Assembly (NCBI GenBank): GCA_021232515.1
Contig: JAJPOQ010000065.1
Span: 1 to 55,956 of the forward strand
DNA length: 55,956 nucleotides
Origin: Lentisphaeraceae bacterium
Lineage (GTDB): Bacteria; Verrucomicrobiota; Lentisphaeria; Lentisphaerales; Lentisphaeraceae
Reading direction: 5' to 3'
Shown here: one piece after another, positions 1 through 8,043 of the stretch
How the letters are laid out: every line of letters begins with the position of its first letter
Numbering within the stretch: the stretch's first letter is position 1
Notes under the pieces: generated by a model
What the model was told of the DNA's origin: nothing
The model's input: the letters and a program-made list of their open reading frames with translations, nothing else
Databases searched by the model: none
Program-made: the position numbers and the translations under genes

Positions 1-152
1 GACAATTACTTTCCTTATGTAGCTGCCAAATATTTTATGATTAATCAAGTGTACAAAGTGGTGATTCTAATAAAAAATACACTGCACACTACCTTTTTGT
101 CTAATTAGCACTTGTAAACATTAACAAGAAGGACTGGCACGATGTCGTCGCG

Positions 153-189
153 AAAAAGCCACATGTAGATTTCAAAGCGACAATGTGGC
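153..189 (-). terminator. Rho-independent terminator of the sigma factor gene
   Basis: Read on the minus strand, the 7-base arms GCCACAT and ATGTGGC are separated by an 18-base loop and followed directly by TTTTT. It lies 26 bases past the stop codon of the sigma factor gene, the right place to end its transcript. The rest of 1-215 shows no gene I can support. Confidence 0.6.
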
Positions 190-215
190 CAAGACTGAGA
201 TATATCAAAAGAATC

Positions 216-1973
216 TTAGTGCCTAAATGTTCTAAGTTTCTTGTATTGATCTGGTAAATCTTTTTTACGATAAGATTTCGAACTACTACCACCTATCATC
301 CACCCTCTGTACTTCATGTCAATATTGTATCTTATGCTATTTTCCATTAACCGAACAGAATACTCATAATCACCGAATGGCATAAGGTCACTGTCCAATA
401 AATAGGCTTTGACAATTGCCATCTGCCTTTCATTTAAAAACGTCTCCAGCCTTGACCACAGAGATTCAAGTAAGTTAGTTTTTTCTGAACTAAAAGATTC
501 AATTTTATACTTTTCCTCTCCTGTGTTATCGACACCTTCAAATCTTGTATTCTCCATTTGTAACATCATATATTCATCACTAACTCCGCCCAAAATTTCA
601 TTAAATTTTTCTGTGGAGGATTTATTTAAATCAAGAGTTTCCTGAAAGTTACTGGTCAATAAAGGCTTGCCGTTGTTAAAATATAATGACTTCTCCTGCC
701 TAGACATAGCTTTGCGGTAACTACCAACTTCGAGCAGAGGATTTGAGGAGGTATTTTTTACTCGATCGCCCCAAAAACGAGACCACTCTTCAATAAAGCC
801 ACTTTGCGTCATCCTACTAATAAAGCTACTCTTGTGATCCAATGATTTCTCTGTATAATGATATGTTTTCTTTTCGTAGAAAAGTTCTATTTCTACGGAT
901 TCATCTCCAAAACTGTAAATTGCTTTTGGATTGATGTAACGACGAGATACTTTCCTTTGATACTCGTTACAAACTTCATCAAAACTCTGCCAGAATTCAG
1001 CAGTCAACTTTTTAAGCTCTTCCGGAAAAGGGTTTATCTGTAATTTTACTCTAGTATCCTCTTCAATTAGAAAAGTGGTATTTTCTTTTTCTATATCGAC
1101 ATACTTTTGGCGAGTATCTGCGAAAACTCCGTTAATCAGTTCAACCTGCTTTTCATCCAGACCGAGAACATCGATTTGATTTTGGGTCAATGTGTAACTC
1201 GTTCCTACAAAGATTAATGCTACCAGAGCCACAAGTGATGCCATGACCTTACTGTTGAAACCATTCATTTCTGATAACGCACCATCCATCAGAGTAACTA
1301 CATTTGCAGAAACTGCGCCTCCCATGAGCAATGACTCTGCACTTAGTGCTGAAGATACTGGCAATGTAACAGCCGATGCTTTATTTGTTAAAGTAGTCGT
1401 AAGTAGAACGCTACTGACAACGATTCCTTTGCGGTTAAATATCCCTTTAAGCTTATCTATTGCTCGTGATAAATTAGTTGTCACTGCTGACGTCGATAAG
1501 CTAAGTAATTCTGCAGTTTCCTTGGTTGACTTCCCCTCTAGGTATCTTAAAACTACAATATCTTTAAACTTTTCAGGGAGCGTTAAAAGCGCTTTATCCA
1601 ATTCCGGTTCCAGATCCTGCCAAACCTTTTCTACTTCATCCGTTTGATTATTCATTAGCTCTGCCTTTTCTTCTCTATTTTTCCTGCGAACTGAAGTGCG
1701 AATTGACTGTTTCGCGACATAACCGGCAGTTCTGTAAAGCCAACCGCCAAGTAGGGTATTTTTTTTCAATTTATGGCATTTTTTATAGAGAATAAGAAAA
1801 GTAGCTTGCGTTGCATCTTCGGCATCTGCAGTATTTTTCAAGAGACGTAAACAGGTCGCATATACCATATTTTTATACTGCTGAATCACACAGTCCAGCG
1901 CTTGTTCATCACCGGATTTTATTCGCTCGAGAAGTGAGGTATCGTTAAATTCTTTGTTATCAGGTTCATTCAT
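216..1973 (-). CDS. ECF-type sigma factor with membrane-anchored C-terminal extension
   Basis: A 585-aa protein. Residues about 15-90 match sigma-70 region 2 (DAEDATQATFLILYKK is the core-binding/-10 helix type) and about 130-180 match region 4 (LPEKFKDIVVLRYLEGKSTKETAE, with a helix-turn-helix after it, shown here in part: RYLEGKSTKETAELL). An ECF sigma factor would normally end near residue 185. Here about 400 residues follow, with a hydrophobic stretch around 190-235 and a clear membrane helix near 245-262 (ASLVALVALIFVG). The remainder, presumed extracytoplasmic, matches no family I know. Such extended ECF factors are common in Planctomycetes and Lentisphaerae and are thought to carry their own sensing domain. 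No anti-sigma gene is adjacent. It is divergent from the 922-aa gene across a 619-base gap. Confidence 0.88.
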   Translation of the reverse strand: MNEPDNKEFNDTSLLERIKSGDEQALDCVIQQYKNMVYATCLRLLKNTADAEDATQATFLILYKKCHKLKKNTLLGGWLYRTAGYVAKQSIRTSVRRKNREEKAELMNNQTDEVEKVWQDLEPELDKALLTLPEKFKDIVVLRYLEGKSTKETAELLSLSTSAVTTNLSRAIDKLKGIFNRKGIVVSSVLLTTTLTNKASAVTLPVSSALSAESLLMGGAVSANVVTLMDGALSEMNGFNSKVMASLVALVALIFVGTSYTLTQNQIDVLGLDEKQVELINGVFADTRQKYVDIEKENTTFLIEEDTRVKLQINPFPEELKKLTAEFWQSFDEVCNEYQRKVSRRYINPKAIYSFGDESVEIELFYEKKTYHYTEKSLDHKSSFISRMTQSGFIEEWSRFWGDRVKNTSSNPLLEVGSYRKAMSRQEKSLYFNNGKPLLTSNFQETLDLNKSSTEKFNEILGGVSDEYMMLQMENTRFEGVDNTGEEKYKIESFSSEKTNLLESLWSRLETFLNERQMAIVKAYLLDSDLMPFGDYEYSVRLMENSIRYNIDMKYRGWMIGGSSSKSYRKKDLPDQYKKLRTFRH

Positions 1974-2592
1974 AAAATTATCTCCATATGTAATTTTCTC
2001 AGGTATATGGCCACTGAATGAACCCTTGTCACAAAATTTTTACTTTTTTCTTAAGATAACAGATAAGTCAGCTCTAATCAAATTTGGGAACTATATGGTG
2101 CTGGTAGAGGTATTGACCTGTAGAGGGATCAAAAAATTGAACTAGGTGTTCTGACTTGGCACAGTCTGCTACAATTAGAAGTCTTTGATTATTACCGCAA
2201 AAAAGCTTTTTCTTAGTGGATTTTGTTAGTACCTTATTCATCTGAGGCCTCGCTCATTTGCTAGTTTATTTATTTGAATTCTCCAGACCCCTTGAAGGAT
2301 AGAGAGTTAGAAAGAATAATACTTACAGCTCTAAAGGCTGGCGCTTATCATTCATAACTCTCTTATATAGCAATAGGTAAATGACAATAAGTTACCTCTC
2401 TTATACTGCAATAGGTAAGGTTTCGTCCGACAATAAGGTACCATGACAATAAGATGCCAGTATCAAGTAAACAGATGTTAAGGTTTGGATTGAAACACAG
2501 GTGACGACCTGAAACCGGCGGCTTTTAATTATTTTTTCTAGCTGTTTTTTGTATTTAGGTTATATTTTAGTAGTAAATCAACTAGGGCTTAT
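1974..2592. other. Long divergent intergenic region
   Basis: 619 bases between the divergent sigma factor and 922-aa genes; it should hold both promoters, but I could not assign -35/-10 boxes with confidence. It contains the 23-base tandem repeat listed separately. A start-less open stretch ends near 2357 and encodes a plausible peptide end, KDRELERIILTALKAGAYHS, which may be the tail of a decayed gene. Confidence 0.4.
2358..2418. repeat. 23-base direct repeat, two copies
   Basis: Copies at 2358-2380 and 2396-2418 match at 21 of 23 positions, sharing CTCTCTTATA and GCAATAGGTAA and spaced 38 bases start to start. The sequence ATGACAATAAG also recurs at about 2381 and 2443. The block lies 175-235 bases upstream of the 922-aa gene and could be a regulator-binding array or a replication-slippage relic; nothing decides between them. 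Confidence 0.5.
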
Positions 2593-5361
2593 ATGAAATA
2601 TTTTCTTTTCTTTTTATTTTTTACTTTAGTAAGTCTGGGAGCAGAAACAGAAGCTTTAGCGAATGAGTTTCTAAAAAAGCTTGATGGCAATTATAAAGAA
2701 CGTAAAGAAGCATCAGCACAACTCAAAAATCTTCCTGTTGAGTTTTATCCCTTCTTAAAAAAACACTTAGAAACAGAAGTTGTTAGTCTTGAGGTCAAAC
2801 TTCGGTTAACCAAAGAGAAGATGTTTCCTTTGAGAGCGAAGTGGTTGCTCAAGAAAAGGATAGATTGGTATAGAAAGCATACTGTAGATGCATACAAAGA
2901 TTTTGGTCACAAAGATGAGAGATGGAATGAAGATGCCCTTGGTGCTTTTGAACTAGTGTTGAAGCAATTTGAGACCTCTTGGTGGATAGAGGAATATGCG
3001 GAAGCTATTGAAAAGGCATGTAAGAAAGCAATCGGAAAAGGTTGCAAAGACCCACTTATTTTATATTTTCATGCACGTGGTTCTAGGGCTAAGTTGCTTA
3101 AAGGTAAGTATTTAAATATACTTCCGATGCATAGGAAGGCACAGCATGCCTTGAGAGCAAGTAAGTATCATGATTTTTTTAAGTTCCGCTCAACTCGACT
3201 TACGGCTTACTACATAAAATATCGTAAAAAAAGTATTCCTAAGTATATAGACCCTTGCTTGTCAAAGCTTAAAGAATCAATTCCTTATTTTGTTAATTGC
3301 TTTAAGGATAAAGATTTCCCATTTGATGATCTTTTGCACAATTCAAATAATATCACAGATGTTTATAGAAGTTGTGGCTTCACTCATTTTGCTGGTTATG
3401 AATTATTTAAGAATGAGCTAATCGAGGCTTATGGGGAAAACTCTTTAGAACATAATGCCGTTTTTGGTTGGGTTAATCTAGTTGAGTATTCATACAGATA
3501 TTCGAAAAATATACGTGATATGAATTTAGCAAATTCGATTGAATTGTTGAAGCGTGCTTGGGAGCAGGATCCAGGAAGGCTGGCAATTGCTATACGTATA
3601 TTAGATGCGTGTAGAAGTCGGGGTGATTGGTCAGAATTTAACAAATGGTATTCAAATGTGTTGTTGGCAGATCCTGGGAGTGAAGATGCTTTTAAAAAGA
3701 AGATTTTATTTTTAAAAAGAGAGTCTTCGATCGATGACTGGTGGAAATATGGCCTTGAAATTAGCCAGTCTAAAACGGCAATGGTTAGGAATCTACCGGA
3801 GTTTTTGGACGAATTTTCAGATTATTTAAATATTCGGAATGATGAAGTATTATTTAATTTTAGTGCGTTTTATAACGAACCGAGATTTAATGAGCTTGTG
3901 CGAAATGCCGCAAGTGGTGAAGTCAGTGATAACTTGCTTACAGAATTAGCTTATGTATCAGGAATATATGGTTTTTGGGAAAAAGCCGAAAAGTTATTTA
4001 AACGAGTTGATGATGTAAACTCCTATAAAGGAATATATCTGCTTAGAAACATTTTAGATATCCGTAAAGAATCAAGCTATTATGCAACAAAAAAGATAAC
4101 ACCCCAGCTCCCACCTTATGTAGACTTTAGGGAACGCTTGCAAACAAATTATCAAGAGGCTAAGAAGGGAGGGCTTTATAACTTTTGGGATTTCTATAAG
4201 AAAAATAATAAAAAGAACCCGAAGTGGGATAAGTACTTAGAACCTTACTTAAAGCATATGTCTGAAAGGTTTTATGATAAACCTGAATTAATTCATGAGT
4301 TTAAAGATTCCTACCAAAAACCTTACAAAAAGTTGGCAGAGATCAGGAAGCAGGGAAATCGAGATCCTCTTATTTTTCTATTTTGGTCGAACCTTAAAGA
4401 CTATTGGTACATGGGAGATGATAAAGCACAAGGTTTTTTTGCCCTTCAACAATTGCTAGATAGTAATTACCCGAATTCATTAAAAGTTTATGGAATATGC
4501 CAAGGAGTTTCTCAGCTTGGTTACCAAAAAGTAGTAAGTGAATCAGAGAAGAAGTTGGTTGAATCCATAGTGAAGATTTTACCTGAATTAATAGAAGAAA
4601 ACTCAGTTTCGGTTGCTAAGTACTATGACCTTTATTCTGGCTTACTTGCTTTAAGGATATTGGATAAAAAGCTACATGAACCAATTCAACTACGTCTTGA
4701 GGAACTTGGGCAGTTTTGCTCTGCAAAAATTGTGAAGGCTTATTTTCATAATCGAATGGCCTGGCAAATTTATTATGGGAATAATCGAAAAAACAATAAA
4801 GAAACGAATGCTCACAATCGTTTAGCAAAAGCTTCAATCAAAGACGCATGGTTTTTGAATCCAGGAAATGGAGTAGCTTCAAGTCGACTCTTGGGATATT
4901 CAGTTTGGTTTGATCAGGACTATAATATTAGCCTTAGAAGAGCAGTCTATGGAGCTTTTAGTTCTAATGAACCACTGAATAGGTATGTTAAGGATAAAAG
5001 AAAGTACACAGTTTCAAAATCTTGGTTAAAATTTCCTTACAGTCATAATATGGCCAGTTTAGCAACTTATGAGTACGCCAAACATGTGTCTGATCAAGAT
5101 AAAGATAACCCTGATCGAGCAAAGAGATATTGGAAGTATGTCAAAAAGGGTTTTGAGAAGCACTTGGCGTCTTATCCAAATGACACAATAAGCAAGTCTA
5201 AGTATGCCAAGTTTGCCATCCGTTGTGGAGAAGAGTCAGAAGCGAGGCGATTGCTCAAAGAGCTTGGTGAATATGCGGTACCTTGGCCTTTTGGCGGAGT
5301 TGATAAACTTGAGGAGTACCGAAAGACTTACTTGTCTGACTTAGAGTCTACAGAAAAGTGA
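2593..5361 (+). CDS. Large exported protein, helical-repeat-like, unknown function
   Basis: A 922-aa protein with a clear N-terminal signal peptide (hydrophobic FLFFLFFTLVSLG, probable cleavage near residue 18-24). The rest is charged, rich in Lys, Tyr, Trp and Leu, and mostly predicted helical, with recurring patterns such as LLKRAWEQDPGRLAIAIR and AEKLFKRV that resemble TPR/Sel1-type helical pairs without a clean consensus. No catalytic motif is visible. Start chosen at the first ATG, with AGGG about 6-9 bases upstream. It stands alone between two minus-strand genes. A protein-binding or envelope scaffold role is a guess from the fold; I do not recognise the family. Its 3' end forms half of a long inverted repeat. 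Confidence 0.8.
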   Translation: MKYFLFFLFFTLVSLGAETEALANEFLKKLDGNYKERKEASAQLKNLPVEFYPFLKKHLETEVVSLEVKLRLTKEKMFPLRAKWLLKKRIDWYRKHTVDAYKDFGHKDERWNEDALGAFELVLKQFETSWWIEEYAEAIEKACKKAIGKGCKDPLILYFHARGSRAKLLKGKYLNILPMHRKAQHALRASKYHDFFKFRSTRLTAYYIKYRKKSIPKYIDPCLSKLKESIPYFVNCFKDKDFPFDDLLHNSNNITDVYRSCGFTHFAGYELFKNELIEAYGENSLEHNAVFGWVNLVEYSYRYSKNIRDMNLANSIELLKRAWEQDPGRLAIAIRILDACRSRGDWSEFNKWYSNVLLADPGSEDAFKKKILFLKRESSIDDWWKYGLEISQSKTAMVRNLPEFLDEFSDYLNIRNDEVLFNFSAFYNEPRFNELVRNAASGEVSDNLLTELAYVSGIYGFWEKAEKLFKRVDDVNSYKGIYLLRNILDIRKESSYYATKKITPQLPPYVDFRERLQTNYQEAKKGGLYNFWDFYKKNNKKNPKWDKYLEPYLKHMSERFYDKPELIHEFKDSYQKPYKKLAEIRKQGNRDPLIFLFWSNLKDYWYMGDDKAQGFFALQQLLDSNYPNSLKVYGICQGVSQLGYQKVVSESEKKLVESIVKILPELIEENSVSVAKYYDLYSGLLALRILDKKLHEPIQLRLEELGQFCSAKIVKAYFHNRMAWQIYYGNNRKNNKETNAHNRLAKASIKDAWFLNPGNGVASSRLLGYSVWFDQDYNISLRRAVYGAFSSNEPLNRYVKDKRKYTVSKSWLKFPYSHNMASLATYEYAKHVSDQDKDNPDRAKRYWKYVKKGFEKHLASYPNDTISKSKYAKFAIRCGEESEARRLLKELGEYAVPWPFGGVDKLEEYRKTYLSDLESTEK

Positions 5362-5390
5362 TTTTCTCGGCCATAAGTCAGACAAGTAAG
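5327..5390 (+). repeat. 17-base perfect inverted repeat across the stop codon
   Basis: Arms at 5327-5343 and 5374-5390 are perfect complements (CTTACTTGTCTGACTTA and its reverse complement). They enclose the stop codon (5359-5361) and a nested 6-bp hairpin, AGAAAA/TTTTCT, at 5352-5367. No U-run follows on either strand, so it is not a classical terminator. It may stabilise the mRNA 3' end or slow transcription between the convergent genes. Confidence 0.7.
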
Positions 5391-5473
5391 ATTTGGTGAT
5401 CTTCAGTTCTATATGCAGTTACTTGTTCGGTATATAAACTGGGCCGAATAGACCCAGCGTTATAAGTTAATTA

Positions 5474-7579
5474 TTATTTTTTGTTATTTAGACCAGAGAA
5501 GTCAATTCCTTGTACCCAAGCTGGGAATGTTTGACCTTCAAAGCCACGACTAAGCGTGATTTCGCTGTCACCTGTATAACGAGCCCAGAAGAGACTGCAT
5601 GGGTGCCAACGCCCTATGCCGTTGAGTCCATTGTAAGCCCAAGCAAATCGGGTTCCCGTAGTTGCCGCACTGACTTTGACTGGCAGATCCAGAACTTTCT
5701 GGTTACCATCTTCCACATAGAGATGGTCGATTGAAATAGAAGGGTGAGTCAACACATAGACATCAAAGTCATAAGCATCGGTGTACTCCGAACCAACAGC
5801 TACACTATTTTCCGTGCTGTTCTGGTTTACTCCGTCACCTAGGGTTACGAGACAACTTTCTGCACAGTCACCAATACCCGCATCTGTACGAGTGCCAGTT
5901 CCCCAGACCCAGCTGTTAGCACGCGATACATTGTTGATCGGCGCAGTGGTGTATTCTCCAGTCACATCAGCACCATTGCCTCCATTGCTCCCAGTTACAT
6001 TAACATGTTGGACATTCCACTCATGTCCCCACTCTACGACAAAAGTTGTGATGTCAACATCAACTAGTGTTTCACCAGCTGCATCACGAGACCAATTAAG
6101 CGTATTTGTTCCACTTGGATAGAGTCGAGTATAGGCACTTGTACCTTGATTAAGGCTAGAAACAGTTTCTCCAGAAAAGCTTACACCGCCCCCGCGATAT
6201 CCACCAAAGAGAACTACTTGATCTAAATCGTTCCAGGCTTCAGATGTATCTGTACCAGAAGTGCCCGTCAACGAGGTTTTAAGGATGTCCACCAAGTTAA
6301 ATCCCGCAGCACTCAAAGAATTTTGGCACTCTACTACAGTCACGACGCCTTCCCAATCGGAATCAGCCGCAGCTCGTGTGAGAGTAATGTTATACCAACC
6401 ACCGGATCCAGCCATTTCACCCACTCCAGTTGGGACACCTGTAATTCGCGCATAGTTGTTGTCAGGATAAGATAGACCATGGCCTGTACGTGAGCCACGT
6501 ACGAAAATGAAGTAATCATCTGCAATTCTCTGGTTCAGTCGAAGCGTTGCAGTTGTTCCGCTAAAGTCGCCGTCAGTTAGATAGTATTCTGTTACGCGAA
6601 TTTCAGGTGAGCTATCGTTCACCAATGGGTTTTTACCTGCGAGGTACTCCTCTAGGTTTGTTAGGCCATCTCTATCGGTATCTGTAAGAGTCGCAGTTTC
6701 AGTCAACCCCAGACCATAGCTTGTCAGCCACGAACTAGAAACACCGTTCACATCGAAATCAACGGGGTAAGTATAAGACGCTATAGAAGAGGTCCCAGCA
6801 GAACGGTCGATAGTTACTTTCCAAGTTGTATCCAATGTTCGATCAAGATACGAGTCCAGCAGGATGTAACCGTCATTTTCTTTAACGATCAAATAATCAA
6901 CTTCATCTTCCGTGTATTTATGCTCAATTGGGACAAACCTAGGGTGACGACCACTAACTAACTGACATTTGTTCCCATTTTTGTTGCCACCGGTGATACC
7001 AATCAAAGGTTTGACTGCTAGGTCTATGCCATTTCGCAGAGGGGATTCTGTAACTTGGTAAACAAAGTCGTAGGAAGTATCGTCTTCAAGTTCAGCTAGT
7101 ATGTTATTTGTGAAATCGTAGCCCACATCATCGTCATGAGACTGCATGATAAAATAGCTGCGGCCTTTGGAGAAACTGTACTCAGCTTCTGTATCTAACA
7201 TTTCAGTGAAGTAAGCATAGTCATCGGGAATTCCAGTTTGCCAATCACCGTTATCATATGCCAAGTCATGATTACCTGCGGTTACATAAACTGGAACAGG
7301 AGAATTCTCCATTATATATTTCACAGCCTGAAACTGCTCAGTGGTAGCATTTATCGTCAGTTCACCCACGATGATCACAAAATCGATGTCTGCATCTTCA
7401 ACGGCTTGCTCAATTGATCCCATAATACTTTTCTTTGCTTCCTCTGGGAATTCAACATAGGGATTGCCTAGTACCATAAAGGTATTTCTCGTAGGTTGAG
7501 AAGGCGATGTATCGTTAGCAAATCCTACCAAAGCCATTCCCAACATAGTCAGGCCTACTAAAATTCTCTTTAAGTTCAT
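5474..7579 (-). CDS. Secreted metallophosphoesterase-like protein with altered metal site
   Basis: A 701-aa protein with a signal peptide (residues 1-21, cleaved near ALVGFA-N). Residues about 30-260 resemble a calcineurin-like phosphoesterase: VYVTAGNHDLAYDNGDW is the family GNHD motif. The first metal motif is GNPYVEF where DxH is expected, the second is VGELT where GD is expected, and the C-terminal GHxH is replaced by ITGGNKNG, so several metal ligands appear to be missing. A calcium-binding thrombospondin-3-like segment follows (TDTDRDGLTNLEEYLAGKNP, about 300-320). The C-terminal half is Gly/Asn/Thr-rich beta structure with GTGTRTDAGIGDCAESCLV, a surface or lectin-like domain seen in marine secreted proteins. 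It may bind rather than hydrolyse its ligand. Confidence 0.72.
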   Translation of the reverse strand: MNLKRILVGLTMLGMALVGFANDTSPSQPTRNTFMVLGNPYVEFPEEAKKSIMGSIEQAVEDADIDFVIIVGELTINATTEQFQAVKYIMENSPVPVYVTAGNHDLAYDNGDWQTGIPDDYAYFTEMLDTEAEYSFSKGRSYFIMQSHDDDVGYDFTNNILAELEDDTSYDFVYQVTESPLRNGIDLAVKPLIGITGGNKNGNKCQLVSGRHPRFVPIEHKYTEDEVDYLIVKENDGYILLDSYLDRTLDTTWKVTIDRSAGTSSIASYTYPVDFDVNGVSSSWLTSYGLGLTETATLTDTDRDGLTNLEEYLAGKNPLVNDSSPEIRVTEYYLTDGDFSGTTATLRLNQRIADDYFIFVRGSRTGHGLSYPDNNYARITGVPTGVGEMAGSGGWYNITLTRAAADSDWEGVVTVVECQNSLSAAGFNLVDILKTSLTGTSGTDTSEAWNDLDQVVLFGGYRGGGVSFSGETVSSLNQGTSAYTRLYPSGTNTLNWSRDAAGETLVDVDITTFVVEWGHEWNVQHVNVTGSNGGNGADVTGEYTTAPINNVSRANSWVWGTGTRTDAGIGDCAESCLVTLGDGVNQNSTENSVAVGSEYTDAYDFDVYVLTHPSISIDHLYVEDGNQKVLDLPVKVSAATTGTRFAWAYNGLNGIGRWHPCSLFWARYTGDSEITLSRGFEGQTFPAWVQGIDFSGLNNKK

Positions 7580-8043
7580 TCTTTTCTCTTATATTTTCCG
7601 TGCATGAAATGATCTTTGCCTAAGTGCTTTCTCACTTCGTTGCAAGTGGTTTTTTTGAAAGAAATACCGGCTATGACCTGTCTATATGCATACGATACTT
7701 AAGCTTATAAATCATAAACAGCTTTCTTTGTTTTGATGGTTCTGGTTATGATAAACAGAACTATTTTGGAATTGTTGCAAGTATTTCAAAATAGACATAA
7801 AAGTTTTCATTTCATTTGAAGCCATGTGGTGTCAGTATTTACACTCTTTAGGGCTTTGTAATTGACTGGACTTTAGTCGAATTTTAGCAGGGGATCAGTC
7901 ATTTATTGGCTGACATTATCTCTTTGACGTACTTGGTGCCGCCGACGTTCACGGGCAGTAATTTACAAAATATGTGAATAATACTTACTTGTTCACACTT
8001 TTACTCAAAAAGCCTCCTAGTAGAGGCTTTTGCTTTTATAGCT
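7580..8043. other. Intergenic region
   Basis: 464 bases upstream of the phosphoesterase-like gene and downstream of the Calx-beta gene. Apart from the hairpin at 8008-8031 I see no gene or clear regulatory site. Confidence 0.4.
8008..8031 (-). terminator. Hairpin terminator after the Calx-beta gene
   Basis: Perfect 9-bp stem AAAAGCCTC/GAGGCTTTT with loop CTAGTA, 12 bases past the stop codon of the 1289-aa gene; read on the minus strand the stem ends in a run of T. A close relative of this hairpin occurs at 12353-12376. Confidence 0.65.

Noticed and set aside
1243..1647. 134-codon open frame on the plus strand
   Set aside because: Shadow of the sigma factor gene, whose own frame has clear domain motifs.
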